A DNA stretch of 64,000 nucleotides, from contig SVRW01000005.1 in the NCBI GenBank assembly GCA_015064625.1, forward strand, positions 1 through 64,000, read 5' to 3'. This DNA comes from Oscillospiraceae bacterium. Its GTDB lineage: Bacteria > Bacillota > Clostridia > Oscillospirales > CAG-382. Below are positions 17,508-27,581 of this stretch, one piece after another. The notes below the pieces were generated by a model. The model searched no databases and was not told the DNA's origin. It was given only the letters and a program-made list of their open reading frames with translations. The stretch's first letter is position 1. Every line of letters begins with the position of its first letter. The translations under genes and the position numbers were made by a program.

Positions 17508-17876
17508 ATGGTACAGCAACAATCATTTTTGAAGGTTGCCGATAACACCGGTGCTAAAGAGCTTATGTGCATCCGCGTACTCGGCGGCACAGGCAGAAGA
17601 TATGCCGGCGTTGGCGACGTTATCATTGCTTCCGTTAAGAAAGCAGCACCCGGCGGCGACGTTAAAAAAGGCGAAGTTGTTAAAGCTGTTGTTGTAAGAA
17701 CTGTAAAGAGCATCAGACGCGAAGACGGTTCCTACGTAAAGTTTGATGAAAACGCAGCAGTTCTTATTAAAGAAGACAAGAACCCCAGAGGAACCCGTAT
17801 TTTTGGGCCTGTGGCAAGGGAGCTTCGTGACAGAGACTATATGAAAATACTCTCTCTCGCTCCCGAAGTTGTATAA
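17508..17876 (+). CDS. rplN: 50S ribosomal protein L14
   Basis: 122 residues, usual length; [18 protein letters not shown] and the C-terminal [15 protein letters not shown] are diagnostic. AAGGAGG precedes the ATG. Confidence 0.98.
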   Translation: MVQQQSFLKVADNTGAKELMCIRVLGGTGRRYAGVGDVIIASVKKAAPGGDVKKGEVVKAVVVRTVKSIRREDGSYVKFDENAAVLIKEDKNPRGTRIFGPVARELRDRDYMKILSLAPEVV

Positions 17877-17893
17877 TTGGGGAGGCATGAGAT

Positions 17894-18253
17894 ATGTTTG
17901 GTAAAAAGACAAAGGCTGCAAACACAGCTAAAATGCACGTTAAAACCGGTGACCAGGTTATCGTAGTTTCCGGTAAATACGCTAACGGTGACAAACCCGT
18001 TATCGGCAAGGTTCTTGAAGTTTCCAAAAAAGAAGGCAAGATCATTGTTGAAGGCGTTCATATCGTTACAAAGCATGTTAAACCTCGCAGACAGGGCGAA
18101 ACAGGCGGCATTGTAAAAACAGAAGGTGCTATCTACGCATCCAAAGTTATGCTTTACTGCCCCAAATGTGATAAGGGCGTAAGAGTTCGTCACATCAACA
18201 AAGAAACAGGCGCAAAAGGCCGTTTCTGCGCAAAATGCGGCGAAAGCCTTTAA
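17894..18253 (+). CDS. rplX: 50S ribosomal protein L24 with zinc-ribbon tail
   Basis: 119 residues. The KOW region ([17 protein letters not shown]) is followed by [21 protein letters not shown] and a tail with CPKCDKG and CAKCG, a four-cysteine zinc ribbon found in many clostridial L24 proteins. Assembly initiator of the 50S subunit. Confidence 0.97.
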   Translation: MFGKKTKAANTAKMHVKTGDQVIVVSGKYANGDKPVIGKVLEVSKKEGKIIVEGVHIVTKHVKPRRQGETGGIVKTEGAIYASKVMLYCPKCDKGVRVRHINKETGAKGRFCAKCGESL

Positions 18254-18267
18254 TCAGGAGGTTTGAA

Positions 18268-18807
18268 ATGTCAAGATTAAACGAATATTACAAGAACGAA
18301 GTTAAAGATGCTCTTATGAAGAAATTCAACTACTCAAGCCCTATGCAAATTCCTAAGCTTGATAAAGTAGTTGTTAACATCGGCGTAGGCGAAGCTAAGG
18401 ATAACCCCAAGGCTTTGGAAAGCGCAATTAACGATTTGAGCATCATCACAGGTCAGAAACCCGTTGCAACAACAGCAAAGAAATCCATCTCCAACTTCAA
18501 GTTGAGAGCAGGTTCTAAGATTGGTGCAAAGGTTACTCTCAGAGGCGAAAGAATGTATGAATTTGTTGACAAACTTTTCAACATCTCCCTTCCCAGAGTA
18601 AGAGACTTCAAAGGAATCAACCCCAATGCTTTCGACGGCAGAGGCAACTATTCCTTGGGTATTAAAGAACAGCTTATCTTCCCCGAAATCGAGTACGATA
18701 AAATCGACAAGATCAGAGGTATGGATATAGTATTTGTTACTACGGCGACAAAAGACGAAGAAGCAAAAGAACTTCTCAAGCTTCTCGGTGCGCCGTTTGC
18801 GAAATAA
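18268..18807 (+). CDS. rplE: 50S ribosomal protein L5
   Basis: 179 residues. The start at 18268 follows CAGGAGG; a longer frame from 18235 would overlap rplX and lacks a site. [33 protein letters not shown] and [16 protein letters not shown] are all standard. Binds 5S rRNA in the central protuberance. Confidence 0.98.
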   Translation: MSRLNEYYKNEVKDALMKKFNYSSPMQIPKLDKVVVNIGVGEAKDNPKALESAINDLSIITGQKPVATTAKKSISNFKLRAGSKIGAKVTLRGERMYEFVDKLFNISLPRVRDFKGINPNAFDGRGNYSLGIKEQLIFPEIEYDKIDKIRGMDIVFVTTATKDEEAKELLKLLGAPFAK

Positions 18808-18821
18808 GGAGGTACTGCAAA

Positions 18822-19007
18822 ATGGCAAAGACAGCAATGAAAATCAAACAGCAAAGACCTCAGAAGTTCTCCACAAGAGAATATAACAGATGCAAGATTT
18901 GCGGCAGACCTCATGCTTATCTCCGCAAGTTCGGTATATGCCGTATCTGTTTCAGAAACTTGGCTTATAGTGGACAGATTCCTGGCGTAAAGAAGGCCAG
19001 CTGGTAA
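18822..19007 (+). CDS. rpsN: 30S ribosomal protein S14, zinc-binding short form
   Basis: 61 residues with CKICG and CRICFRN forming the C4 zinc site (about C24, C27, C40, C43). This is the type Z (C+) S14, the usual in-operon form in Firmicutes. A zinc-free paralogue, if present, is elsewhere. Confidence 0.97.
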   Translation: MAKTAMKIKQQRPQKFSTREYNRCKICGRPHAYLRKFGICRICFRNLAYSGQIPGVKKASW

Positions 19008-19031
19008 TTTCAAACAGGAGGAGATAATTAA

Positions 19032-19430
19032 ATGCAAGTTACAGACGTTGTAGCAGATATGCTTACAAGAATCCGCAACGCTAATTCGGAAAAACATGCA
19101 AGCGTTAACGTACCTGCTTCCAATCTTAAAAAGGCTATCGCTCAGATCCTGCTTGATGAAGGCTATATCAAGTCTTATGAAGTAGAAGAAGACGGAAAAC
19201 AGGGAAATATTAAAATAGCTCTTAAATATGGCGAAGGCAAGTCCAGAATCATCTCCGGACTTCGCAGAGTATCTAAGCCTGGTCTTAGAATCTACGCTTC
19301 CAGCGAAGATCTTCCTAAGGTAAGAAACGGCTTGGGAATCGCTATCATATCAACTTCTAAGGGCGTAATGACAGACAAAGCAGCTCGCAAAGCCGGTATC
19401 GGCGGCGAAGTATTGGCTTTCGTTTGGTAA
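19032..19430 (+). CDS. rpsH: 30S ribosomal protein S8
   Basis: 132 residues; starts [16 protein letters not shown] and ends with [20 protein letters not shown], the conserved C-terminal rRNA-binding block. In E. coli S8 represses the spc operon. CAGGAGGAG precedes the ATG. Confidence 0.98.
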   Translation: MQVTDVVADMLTRIRNANSEKHASVNVPASNLKKAIAQILLDEGYIKSYEVEEDGKQGNIKIALKYGEGKSRIISGLRRVSKPGLRIYASSEDLPKVRNGLGIAIISTSKGVMTDKAARKAGIGGEVLAFVW

Positions 19431-19443
19431 GGAGGAGATACGT

Positions 19444-19989
19444 ATGTCAAGAATTGGAAAAATGCCCATAGCATTGGCATCCGGAGTAGATGTTACTATC
19501 GCTGAAGGTAACCTTGTTACAGTTAAAGGTCCTAAAGGAACCTTGACTCGCAAGCTTCACGGTGACATGATCATCTCCAAGGAAGGAACTGAAATCACAG
19601 TTTCCCGTCCCACAGACAACAAAGAACACAGAGCCCTTCACGGTCTTACAAGAACTCTTCTTGCCAACATGGTAGAAGGCGTATCCAAAGGCTTTTCCAA
19701 GGAACTCGAAATCAACGGTGTTGGTTACAAAGCAGCTCTTCAGGGCAAACAGCTTGTTCTCAACCTCGGTTATTCACATCCTATCAACATAGACACTCCC
19801 GATGGAATCACATTCGAGGTTCCTTCTCCTTTGAAGGTTATAATCAAAGGTGCAGATAAACAGCAGGTTGGCCAGGTTGCTTCTGAAATCAGAGGCTACA
19901 GACCTCCCGAACCCTACCTTGGCAAGGGTGTTAAATACGTTGATGAAACAATCAGACGTAAGGCCGGCAAGTCCGGTAAGTCCAAGTAA
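19444..19989 (+). CDS. rplF: 50S ribosomal protein L6
   Basis: 181 residues with [16 protein letters not shown] at the start and the C-terminal signature [14 protein letters not shown]. Two related halves as usual. AAGGAGG precedes the ATG. Confidence 0.98.
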   Translation: MSRIGKMPIALASGVDVTIAEGNLVTVKGPKGTLTRKLHGDMIISKEGTEITVSRPTDNKEHRALHGLTRTLLANMVEGVSKGFSKELEINGVGYKAALQGKQLVLNLGYSHPINIDTPDGITFEVPSPLKVIIKGADKQQVGQVASEIRGYRPPEPYLGKGVKYVDETIRRKAGKSGKSK

Positions 19990-20007
19990 TATAGGAGGAC
20001 AGGATAA

Positions 20008-20367
20008 ATGGTTAGTCGTTCTGACAGTAATAAACAAAGACTCCGTAGACATAAGAGAGTCAGAAGCAAAATCTTCGGTACAGCACAGAGACCCAGATTT
20101 GACGTATACCGTTCTGAAAACAATATCTACGTACAGATCATTGATGATGAAGCAGGCGTAACGTTAGTTTCTGCAAGCAGCACCGAAAAAGAATATAAAG
20201 CTCTTCCCGGTAATAAAGAAACAGCAGCTGCAATCGGTAAGCTTGCAGCAGAAAGAGCCCTTCAGAAGGGAATTACCGAAGTTGTATTTGACAGAGGCGG
20301 ATACCTCTATCACGGACGTGTTCAGGCGTTGGCAGAAGCTGCGCGTGAAGCAGGCCTTAAGTTTTGA
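20008..20367 (+). CDS. rplR: 50S ribosomal protein L18
   Basis: 119 residues; [20 protein letters not shown] near the start and [18 protein letters not shown] near the end are typical of this 5S rRNA-binding protein. AGGAGGA precedes the ATG. Confidence 0.97.
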   Translation: MVSRSDSNKQRLRRHKRVRSKIFGTAQRPRFDVYRSENNIYVQIIDDEAGVTLVSASSTEKEYKALPGNKETAAAIGKLAAERALQKGITEVVFDRGGYLYHGRVQALAEAAREAGLKF

Positions 20368-20385
20368 GAAAGGGGAATGTATAAT

Positions 20386-20898
20386 ATGGCTATCAAAAAT
20401 AATAAAATAGACTATAGCGTTCTCGAACTCAAAGAAACGCTTATCCACACAAAGGGCGTTTCCAAAACAGTTAAGGGCGGTAGAATCAGAAGATTTTCTG
20501 CATTGGTAGTAGTTGGTGACGGAAACGGACATGTAGGCTACGGTCTCGGCAAAGCAGCTGAAGTTCCCGATGCAATCAGAAAAGCTTTTGATGAAGCAAA
20601 AAAGAATATCGTTCACGTATCCCTCAAGGGCACTACGATTCCTCACGAAATTATCGGTGAATTCGGCGCAGGCAGAGTTCTTCTTAAACCCGCCGCACCT
20701 GGTACTGGTATCATCGCAGGCGGCACAATGAGATCCGTTCTCGAAGTTGCAGGTATTCGTGATATCCGTGGTAAGTCTCTCCGTTCCAACAACCCCACAA
20801 ACGTTGTTAAGGCTACTTTCGAAGCATTGAAAGCCCTCAGAACAGCTGAAGAGGTTGCTGCTATTCGCGGAAAGACAGTTGAAGAAATTTTGAAATAA
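20386..20898 (+). CDS. rpsE: 30S ribosomal protein S5
   Basis: 170 residues. ATG 20386 is chosen over ATG 20377 because GAAAGGGG then lies about ten bases away. [19 protein letters not shown] and [19 protein letters not shown] are diagnostic. A fidelity protein at the mRNA entry site. Confidence 0.97.
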   Translation: MAIKNNKIDYSVLELKETLIHTKGVSKTVKGGRIRRFSALVVVGDGNGHVGYGLGKAAEVPDAIRKAFDEAKKNIVHVSLKGTTIPHEIIGEFGAGRVLLKPAAPGTGIIAGGTMRSVLEVAGIRDIRGKSLRSNNPTNVVKATFEALKALRTAEEVAAIRGKTVEEILK

Positions 20899-20911
20899 GG
20901 AGAGAGATATA

Positions 20912-21091
20912 ATGGCAAACGTTAAGATTACCCTTAAAAAGAGTTTGATCGGTCGTTTGGAAAAGCAGATTCTTACAGCACGTTCTCTCGGACTCCGTAA
21001 GATAGGCGATTCTAAAGTAATTGCACTTGACGATAGCGTTAAAGGCAAGATCAACGTTATTTCTCACCTTGTTAGCGTTGAAGAAGTTTAA
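20912..21091 (+). CDS. rpmD: 50S ribosomal protein L30
   Basis: A 59-residue frame: MANVKITLKKSLIGR, then LGLRKIGDSKVIALDD. Small, ferredoxin-like L30 in its normal place between rpsE and rplO. AAGGAGAGAG precedes the ATG. Confidence 0.95.
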   Translation: MANVKITLKKSLIGRLEKQILTARSLGLRKIGDSKVIALDDSVKGKINVISHLVSVEEV

Positions 21092-21121
21092 AACAAACTT
21101 TGATTAAGGAGGAAACCAATT

Positions 21122-21562
21122 ATGAAGCTTTTTGAGCTTTCACCTGCACCCGGTTCAACGAAGCCCAAGTACAGAAAGGGCAGAGGTATCGGTAGCGGTA
21201 ACGGAAAGACAGCCGGTAAAGGTCACAAGGGCCAGAACGCTCGTTCAGGCGGCGGTGTAAGACCTGGTTTCGAAGGCGGTCAGCTTCCCATATACAGAAG
21301 ACTCCCCAAGAGAGGCTTCACCAACCACTTCGCAAAACATTATGCAATTATCAATGTTGGCGACTTGGAAATCTTTGAAAACGGCACTGAGGTAACCTTG
21401 GAAATGCTCGTTGAAAAAAGAATTCTCCGTAAGGAGCTTGATGGACTTAAGGTTCTCGGTACTGGCGACCTTACAAAGTCCCTCACAGTAAAAGCAAAGA
21501 TATTCTCTGCATCCGCTAAGGAAAAGATTGAAGCCGCCGGAGGAAAGGCAGAGGAGGTATAA
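21122..21562 (+). CDS. rplO: 50S ribosomal protein L15
   Basis: 146 residues; the glycine-rich N-terminus [20 protein letters not shown] and [18 protein letters not shown] are standard. The stop lies one base before the secY ATG, indicating coupled translation. Confidence 0.98.
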   Translation: MKLFELSPAPGSTKPKYRKGRGIGSGNGKTAGKGHKGQNARSGGGVRPGFEGGQLPIYRRLPKRGFTNHFAKHYAIINVGDLEIFENGTEVTLEMLVEKRILRKELDGLKVLGTGDLTKSLTVKAKIFSASAKEKIEAAGGKAEEV

Positions 21563-21563
21563 G

Positions 21564-22844
21564 ATGCTGCAAACATTAAAGAATGCTTGGAGAGTTGACG
21601 AAATAAGAAGAAAACTTATCTTTACAGGTATAATCTTGCTTCTTTACCGTCTTGGATGTGCAATCCCTGTTCCTTTTGTAGATAGTAAAACAATCGCAGA
21701 ATGGTTCTCCGGTAACGCAGATAACCTTCTTGGTTATTTTAGTGTAATTAACGGCGAGGCCTTTTCACAGGCAACGTTGTTTGCGCTCTCGATATCACCT
21801 TATATTACTGCATCAATCGTTATGCAGCTCCTTGCTGTAGCAATCCCTGCTCTTGAAAGAATGAGCAAGGAAGGCCCTGAAGGACAGAAAAAAATAACAC
21901 AGATTACTCGTTACGTAACCGTTGCTCTTGCACTTGTTACAGCTTACGGATATTACAGAGCTCTCGATTCCAGAGGTGCTTTGACATCTGATGGTTGGTT
22001 CGCAGGACTTGTAATCGTTACTTCCTACTGTGCTGGTGCTTCACTTATTATGTGGCTCGGCGAAAAAATAAATGATAACGGTATCGGTAACGGTATCTCA
22101 ATGATACTCTTTGTTAACATCGTTTCCAGCTTGCCTTCTATGTTTGGCAGTGCTATTAACCTTGTTAAAGAGGGCGGCAAGCAGTATATTGCTTCCGTTG
22201 TAGCAATCGCAGTAATTATGGTTGCTATTGTGTTCTTCGTAGTTTGGATTACAAACTCTGAAAGACGCATACCCGTTCAGTATGCAAAACGTCAGATGGG
22301 TAGAAAGGTTTACGGCGGTACAAGCACTAACCTTCCTATAAAGCTTAACATGAGTGGTGTTATGCCTATCATTTTTGCTCAGTCCATCGTTACGCTTCCT
22401 TCAACTCTCGCTTTGATATTTGGTTGGAAAACAGATAGTGGATTCTTCCAGTATTTCTCCATGACATCATATATCGGCGTTGCAGTTAACTTTGCGCTCA
22501 TTATTGCGTTTTCATATTTCTACATTACTATTTCCTTCAACCCTGTTGAAGTTGCGAATAACCTTAAGAAAAACGGCGGTACAATAACAGGTATCCGTCC
22601 TGGTAAGCCCACAACGGATTACATCGTTAAGGTTCTTAACAGAATTACCTTTATCGGTGCATTGTTCCTTGGATTTATCGCAGTATTCCCTCAGGTTATT
22701 TACTGGCTTTTCCCTAATTCAGGAATGGCAAGCATGGTATTCGGAGGTTCTTCATTACTCATCGTTGTAGGCGTTATTCTTGAAACGTTCCGTGAGCTTG
22801 AAGGCCAGATTACAATGCGTAACTACAAGGGATTCCTCAGCTAA
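21564..22844 (+). CDS. secY: Preprotein translocase subunit SecY
   Basis: The channel of the Sec translocon. 426 residues from ATG 21564, which follows GAGGAGG; a longer frame from 21528 overlaps rplO. About ten transmembrane helices, with RLGCAIPVPFVD after the first amphipathic part, SISPYITASIVMQLL, and the cytosolic loop RRIPVQYAKRQMG that contacts ribosome and SecA. Located, as usual, between rplO and adk. Confidence 0.97.
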   Translation: MLQTLKNAWRVDEIRRKLIFTGIILLLYRLGCAIPVPFVDSKTIAEWFSGNADNLLGYFSVINGEAFSQATLFALSISPYITASIVMQLLAVAIPALERMSKEGPEGQKKITQITRYVTVALALVTAYGYYRALDSRGALTSDGWFAGLVIVTSYCAGASLIMWLGEKINDNGIGNGISMILFVNIVSSLPSMFGSAINLVKEGGKQYIASVVAIAVIMVAIVFFVVWITNSERRIPVQYAKRQMGRKVYGGTSTNLPIKLNMSGVMPIIFAQSIVTLPSTLALIFGWKTDSGFFQYFSMTSYIGVAVNFALIIAFSYFYITISFNPVEVANNLKKNGGTITGIRPGKPTTDYIVKVLNRITFIGALFLGFIAVFPQVIYWLFPNSGMASMVFGGSSLLIVVGVILETFRELEGQITMRNYKGFLS

Positions 22845-22865
22845 GAGGAAAAACGAGGTAAGGTT

Positions 22866-23516
22866 ATGTATAATCTTATAATGTTTGGCCCTCCCGGTGC
22901 GGGTAAAGGGACTCAAGCAAAAATTATTAGTAAACAGTTCGGGATTCCCGCTATATCAACGGGTGAGATGATTCGTGCAGCTATAAAGGCTTCCACTCCT
23001 ATGGGATTGGCAGCCAAGAGCTACACAGAATCAGGCTCTCTCGTTCCAGACGAGGTTGTAATCGGCATCATCAAAGAGCGTTTGACTGAAGATGATTGCA
23101 AAAACGGTTTCATCCTTGATGGATTCCCGAGAACTATACCTCAGGCAGAGGCTCTCGCTTCAATGGGAGTCGAGATAACAAAGGTAATTTCGTTTGAAGT
23201 TTCTGATAAAGCCATTGTTGACCGTATGAGCGGCAGAAGACTTTGTTCAGCTTGCAGTGCATCCTATCATACAGTGTATGCACCATCTGCTGAAGAAGGA
23301 AAATGCGACGCTTGCGGAAGCGAGCTTATAATCCGTAAGGATGATCGCAAAGACGTGGTTGAAAGCAGACTTCTCACCTATCACCGCGAAACAGAACCCT
23401 TGAAGGAGTTCTACTCAAAGTTGAATCTTTTGGTTGTTGTTGACGGTGAAGGAACAGTGGAAGACGTTTCAAAAAGAGCTTTAGAAGCTCTTGGCGTAGT
23501 TCTTCATAACGTATGA
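22866..23516 (+). CDS. adk: Adenylate kinase, zinc-LID type
   Basis: Interconverts AMP, ADP and ATP. 216 residues: P-loop GPPGAGKGTQ at 8-17, LDGFPRT near 80-86, and a LID domain with CSAC and CDAC cysteines that bind zinc, common in Gram-positive bacteria. GAGGTAAGG precedes the ATG. Confidence 0.97.
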   Translation: MYNLIMFGPPGAGKGTQAKIISKQFGIPAISTGEMIRAAIKASTPMGLAAKSYTESGSLVPDEVVIGIIKERLTEDDCKNGFILDGFPRTIPQAEALASMGVEITKVISFEVSDKAIVDRMSGRRLCSACSASYHTVYAPSAEEGKCDACGSELIIRKDDRKDVVESRLLTYHRETEPLKEFYSKLNLLVVVDGEGTVEDVSKRALEALGVVLHNV

Positions 23517-23537
23517 CCGATATCGTGATTGGTCGAA

Positions 23538-23577
23538 AGGAGAGTCGCCTCTGTAAAAACAGTGGCGGAAAATGGTA
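23538..23577 (+). promoter_or_regulatory. Hairpin between Shine-Dalgarno and map start codon
   Basis: AGGAG (23538-23542) is 34 bases from the ATG that fits the map N-terminus. Between them CGCC-T-CTGT and ACAG-T-GGCG (23546-23567) pair around AAAA. Folding would reduce the effective spacing to about 12 bases. Confidence 0.5.
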
Positions 23578-24326
23578 TGATATATATTAAGTCTGACGAC
23601 GAGTTGGAGTTGATGAGAAAGGCGGGTAGAATCGCCGCGCTCGCTCGTGAGGCTGCGGCTGAATGTATCAAGCCTGGTGTCACAACTCGCTCCATCGATT
23701 CTACTGTTAAACGTGTAATTCAGTCATACGGTGCTACCCCATCTTTTCTGGGATATGCAGGTTTCCCTGCTTCTGCATGTATAAGCGTTAATGACGAGCT
23801 GATCCATGGGATTCCGTCAGGACGTGTACTGCAAGAGGGGGACGTTGTTAAAATTGACGTTGGTGCTAAATATAAAGGGTTTCATGGTGACTGCGCAGGA
23901 ACTTATGGCGTGGGAACCATAAGCCCAGAAGCCCAGAAGCTTATTGACGTAACGAAGCAAAGCTTTTTCGAAGGCATGAAGGCGGCGGTTATTGGAAACC
24001 GAATCGGTGATATTTCTGCAGCTGTTCAGAATTACGTTGAAAGCTTTGGATACGGAGTTATAAGAGATTACGTCGGTCACGGAATCGGCAAAGCCCTTCA
24101 TGAATCTCCTGAAGTTCCAAACTATGCGTCAAAAATAAGAGGTCCCAGACTTGAAAAGGGAATGACCATTGCAGTTGAACCTATGGTAGCTATAGGTTCA
24201 TATCAGATAAAGGTTCTTTCAAACGATTGGACTGTTGTGACTTGCGATGGCTCGCTTACAGCACATTACGAAAATACAATAGCAATTCTCGATGACGGTC
24301 CTGTTATTTTAACGGACCCAAGGTGA
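23577..24326 (+). CDS. map: Methionine aminopeptidase type I
   Basis: Removes initiator methionine. 249 residues from ATG 23577, giving MIYIKSDDELELMRKAGRI as in the family; in-frame GTG 23562 and TTG 23529 are alternatives. Metal ligands appear in KIDVGAKYKGFHGDCAGTYG, GHGIGKALHESP, VEPMVAIG and the late NTIAILDDG. The ribosome-binding site lies unusually far upstream, across a hairpin. Confidence 0.94.
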   Translation: MIYIKSDDELELMRKAGRIAALAREAAAECIKPGVTTRSIDSTVKRVIQSYGATPSFLGYAGFPASACISVNDELIHGIPSGRVLQEGDVVKIDVGAKYKGFHGDCAGTYGVGTISPEAQKLIDVTKQSFFEGMKAAVIGNRIGDISAAVQNYVESFGYGVIRDYVGHGIGKALHESPEVPNYASKIRGPRLEKGMTIAVEPMVAIGSYQIKVLSNDWTVVTCDGSLTAHYENTIAILDDGPVILTDPR

Positions 24327-24328
24327 TT

Positions 24329-24640
24329 ATGAAAAAGATTTACTCAGGATGTTTTGCAGTTTCTCTCAAGGGGCATGATGCTGGTGTTGTTTACGCAGTG
24401 CTTTCGGAAGACGAAAAATATGTTTTTCTTGCCAACGGTAAAGAACGCAAAGCGGAAGCTCCTAAAAAGAAGAAAAAGAAGCATATCAAATGCTTCTTTG
24501 AGAATAAACTTTGTGAGTATATATCTTTTGGTACGCCTATAACTGATGGGCGATTGAGACGGGCTGTTCGCCAATTCCGTGAGGATATGAGCCCAACAGA
24601 AATGAAAAAGGCGGACGGACATTGCCGAGAGGAGGAATAG
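24329..24640 (+). CDS. KOW-domain RNA-binding protein (L14e/L27e-like)
   Basis: 103 residues from ATG 24329, which follows AAGGTG; the frame could also open at GTG 24323. An N-terminal KOW-type segment ([20 protein letters not shown]) precedes a lysine cluster (about 47-55). Such a gene between map and infA is common in Clostridia. RNA binding is inferred from the KOW fold and the position; its exact role is unknown. The stop TAG overlaps the infA ribosome-binding region. Confidence 0.75.
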   Translation: MKKIYSGCFAVSLKGHDAGVVYAVLSEDEKYVFLANGKERKAEAPKKKKKKHIKCFFENKLCEYISFGTPITDGRLRRAVRQFREDMSPTEMKKADGHCREEE

Positions 24641-24642
24641 TT

Positions 24643-24861
24643 CTGGCTAAAGACGATGTAATTGAGTGTGAAGGCGTGGTAACGGAAGTGTTACCCAACA
24701 CTGTGTTTAAAGTAAAGCTCACCAACGGTCACATTATTACCGCACATATTTCAGGTAAGATGCGTATGCATTATATCAGAATATTGCCTGGTGACAGAGT
24801 AACGGTTGAGGTATCTGTTTACGACTTGACACAGGGAAGAATCACATTCAGAATGAAATAA
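24643..24861 (+). CDS. infA: Translation initiation factor IF-1 (apparent CTG start)
   Basis: OB-fold factor that occupies the A site during initiation. From CTG 24643 the product is 72 residues, the family length, beginning (M)[12 protein letters not shown]. The site GGAGGA (24631-24636) lies six bases before this CTG. No ATG, GTG or TTG is in frame at a suitable distance; TTG 24622 lies before the Shine-Dalgarno and would add seven extra residues. [21 protein letters not shown] and [12 protein letters not shown] complete the family pattern. Confidence 0.88.
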   Translation: MAKDDVIECEGVVTEVLPNTVFKVKLTNGHIITAHISGKMRMHYIRILPGDRVTVEVSVYDLTQGRITFRMK

Positions 24862-24886
24862 TCAACTAATATAAATATTTATGGTA

Positions 24887-24925
24887 CGGTGATATGTTCG
24901 AAAGGCTCACACAGAACTTTCACCG
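24887..24925 (+). promoter_or_regulatory. Stem-loop between infA and rpmJ
   Basis: CGGTGA-TAT-GTTC pairs with GAAC-TT-TCACCG around a 14-base loop. It precedes rpmJ-rpsM-rpsK-rpsD-rpoA, i.e. the alpha section, at a place where other species carry r-protein autoregulatory structures. The function is inferred only. Confidence 0.35.
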
Positions 24926-24967
24926 AAGAACAAAATCAGTGAGTCGGAAAGGTTTATGGTGTATTAA

Positions 24968-25081
<114 letters not shown>

Positions 25082-25100
25082 GAAAGAGGTGTAAAATTCT

Positions 25101-25469
25101 ATGGCACGTATTTCAGGTGTTGACCTTCCAAATGCAAAACGCGTAGAAATCGGCTTGACCTACATCTACGGTATCGGCAGAAGCCGCGCCAATGAAATTT
25201 TGGCAAAAACGGGTATCAACCCCGACATCAGAGTTAAAGATTTAACAGAAGACGATGTTGCAAAGCTTCGTGAAGTTATCGAAAACGATTATGTTGTAGA
25301 AGGCGACCTCAGAAGAGAAGTTGCTCTCAACATCAAGAGAATGATTGAAATCGATTGCTACAGAGGCATCAGACACAGAAAAGGACTTCCCGTAAGAGGA
25401 CAGAGAACAAAGACAAACGCTCGTACGAGAAAAGGTCCCGTTAAGACAATAGCTAACAAGAAGAAGTAA
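25101..25469 (+). CDS. rpsM: 30S ribosomal protein S13
   Basis: 122 residues; [20 protein letters not shown] at the start and [19 protein letters not shown]-type tail (here [19 protein letters not shown]). Head protein that bridges to the 50S subunit. Confidence 0.98.
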   Translation: MARISGVDLPNAKRVEIGLTYIYGIGRSRANEILAKTGINPDIRVKDLTEDDVAKLREVIENDYVVEGDLRREVALNIKRMIEIDCYRGIRHRKGLPVRGQRTKTNARTRKGPVKTIANKKK

Positions 25470-25484
25470 GCGGAGGAGTAAATA

Positions 25485-25883
25485 ATGGCGAAAGCTCAAA
25501 AAAAGACGACAATCAAAAAGCGTCGTGAACGCAAAAATATTGAAGCAGGCGCAGCTCATATCTGCTCAAGCTTCAACAACACGATCGTAACAATTACAGA
25601 CCTTAAAGGTAATGCTATTTCTTGGGCATCCGCAGGCGAGTTGGGTTACAGAGGTTCAAGAAAATCCACTCCTTTTGCGGCACAGATGGCTTCCGAAACT
25701 GCAGCAAAAGCAGCTATGGAACACGGTCTCAAAACAGTTGAGGTATATGTAAAAGGACCCGGACAAGGCAGAGAAGCTGCTATTCGTGCCCTTCAGGTTG
25801 CAGGTCTTGATGTAAGACTCATCAAAGACGTAACACCCATCCCTCACAACGGATGCAGACCGCCTAAAAGAAGACGTGTTTAA
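25485..25883 (+). CDS. rpsK: 30S ribosomal protein S11
   Basis: 132 residues; [20 protein letters not shown] and the C-terminal [18 protein letters not shown] are diagnostic. Platform protein. GGAGGAG precedes the ATG. Confidence 0.98.
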   Translation: MAKAQKKTTIKKRRERKNIEAGAAHICSSFNNTIVTITDLKGNAISWASAGELGYRGSRKSTPFAAQMASETAAKAAMEHGLKTVEVYVKGPGQGREAAIRALQVAGLDVRLIKDVTPIPHNGCRPPKRRRV

Positions 25884-25908
25884 TTAGAGAACGGAGGTAA
25901 TCAGACGT

Positions 25909-26541
25909 ATGGCAAGATATACAGGACCCGTTTGCAGACTCTGCCGCAGAGAAGGCACAAAGCTTTTCCTTAAAGGCGACAAATGCACATCCAGCAAATG
26001 TCCAATTTCACACAGAGAATCTGCTCCCGGACAACATGGCGCAGCTAACGCTCGTAAAAGAGTAAAAGAATATGGCTTGCAGCTTAGAGAAAAGCAGAAA
26101 GCAAAGAGGTACTATGGTATTCTCGAAAAGCAATTTAAGAACTATTTCGAAAAAGCAGATAAGAAGGAAGGTCAAACTGGTGAAAACCTTCTCGCTATGA
26201 TCGAAAGACGTTTGGACAACGTTGTATACCGTGCAGGTATGGCTTCCAGCCGTGCTGAAGCAAGACAGCTCGTTCTTCACGGTCACTTCACCGTTAACGG
26301 CAAAAAGGTTAACATTCCTTCTTACTTGGTAAAAGCAGGAAACGTTATCTCCATCAGAGAGAAGAGCCTTGATTCCGCTAAAATTAAAATGCTTGTCGAG
26401 GCTATCTCCGACAGGTCAGTACCCGCTTGGTTGGATGTTAACAAGGATACAGTATCTGCAACTGTTGTAGCACTTCCTAAGAGAGCAGATGTTGAATTTC
26501 CCTTTGAAGAACATCTTATTGTTGAGTTGTACTCCAAGTAA
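25909..26541 (+). CDS. rpsD: 30S ribosomal protein S4, zinc-binding form
   Basis: 210 residues. The N-terminus has [18 protein letters not shown] and KCPI, the C+ zinc site, then the S4 RNA-binding domain [20 protein letters not shown]. Translational repressor of the alpha operon in E. coli. ACGGAGG precedes the ATG. Confidence 0.98.
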   Translation: MARYTGPVCRLCRREGTKLFLKGDKCTSSKCPISHRESAPGQHGAANARKRVKEYGLQLREKQKAKRYYGILEKQFKNYFEKADKKEGQTGENLLAMIERRLDNVVYRAGMASSRAEARQLVLHGHFTVNGKKVNIPSYLVKAGNVISIREKSLDSAKIKMLVEAISDRSVPAWLDVNKDTVSATVVALPKRADVEFPFEEHLIVELYSK

Positions 26542-26543
26542 TG

Positions 26544-26592
26544 TTTGCGCGGCTTAATGACGCTAAACATAGTTTTGAATGCGAAATTCGCA
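26544..26592 (+). promoter_or_regulatory. Stem-loops between rpsD and rpoA
   Basis: GTTTGCG...CGCTAAAC (26544-26569) is followed by the perfect palindrome TGCGAAATTCGCA (26580-26592), then ATTTT and the rpoA ribosome-binding site. It could moderate read-through or stabilise the mRNA ends. Confidence 0.3.
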
Positions 26593-26609
26593 ATTTTAGG
26601 AGGTAACAA

Positions 26610-27563
26610 ATGCTTGAGATAAAAAGACCTAATATCGTAGTTGAAGAAATGAGCGAAGACGGAAGAAAGGGTAAGTTCGTTGTAGAACCTCTTGAAAGAG
26701 GTTATGGAACAACTTTGGGAAATTCTCTCAGAAGAATTCTTCTCAGCTCCCTTCCCGGTGTTGCCGTTACGAATATTAAAATCGACGGTGTTCTTCATGA
26801 AATCTCTACTGTAGAAGGCGTCAGAGAGGATGTTACTGAAATCGTTCTGAACGTTAAGGGAGTAGTTGCAAAGCTTCATTCTCAGGAACCCAAGACTGTT
26901 ATTATCGACGTTATGGGCCCTAAGATTGTAACAGCAGGCGACATTATTTCCGATGCGGATTTGGAAGTATGTAACCCCGAACATTGTATCGCTACCGTTG
27001 AAGAAGGCGAACGCTTCGTTATGGAGCTTACCTTTGACCACGGCAGAGGCTACGTTTCTTCTGCTAAAAACAAGGAGAAGGCTCAGAAAGCTATCATCGG
27101 TACAATTTATACTGATTCCATTTTCACTCCTGTATACAGTGCATATTACACTGTTGAAAATACAAGAGTTGGTAACATAACGGATTACGACAAGCTTACT
27201 TTATCTGTTGAAACAAACGGCACAATTTCCGCTAATGAAGCGGTTTCTCTCGCTGCAAAAATTATGAATGACCACCTTTCTCTCTTCGTAGAACTTTCTG
27301 ACGAAGCAAAGAATATGGACGTTCTCGTTGATGGCGAAGAAGAAAAAGCAAAGAAAGATCTTGCACTTCAGATCGAAGATCTTGAACTTTCTGTTCGTTC
27401 GTTCAACTGCTTGAAGAGAGCAGGCATAAATACCGTTGAAGACCTCATCAACTACACTGAAGAAGAAATGATGAGAGTAAGAAACATGGGTAAGAAGTCT
27501 TTGGAAGAAGTTATTCATAAGCTTGATTCCATGGGACTCACCCTCAGGAAGACTGAAGAATAA
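26610..27563 (+). CDS. rpoA: RNA polymerase subunit alpha
   Basis: 317 residues. The N-terminal assembly domain has [22 protein letters not shown]-like block (here [10 protein letters not shown] then [10 protein letters not shown], about 30-50). A linker near 225-245 leads to the C-terminal domain [20 protein letters not shown], which contacts DNA UP elements and activators. TAGGAGG precedes the ATG. Confidence 0.98.
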   Translation: MLEIKRPNIVVEEMSEDGRKGKFVVEPLERGYGTTLGNSLRRILLSSLPGVAVTNIKIDGVLHEISTVEGVREDVTEIVLNVKGVVAKLHSQEPKTVIIDVMGPKIVTAGDIISDADLEVCNPEHCIATVEEGERFVMELTFDHGRGYVSSAKNKEKAQKAIIGTIYTDSIFTPVYSAYYTVENTRVGNITDYDKLTLSVETNGTISANEAVSLAAKIMNDHLSLFVELSDEAKNMDVLVDGEEEKAKKDLALQIEDLELSVRSFNCLKRAGINTVEDLINYTEEEMMRVRNMGKKSLEEVIHKLDSMGLTLRKTEE

Positions 27564-27581
27564 TAGAAGGAGGCAGCTCAA

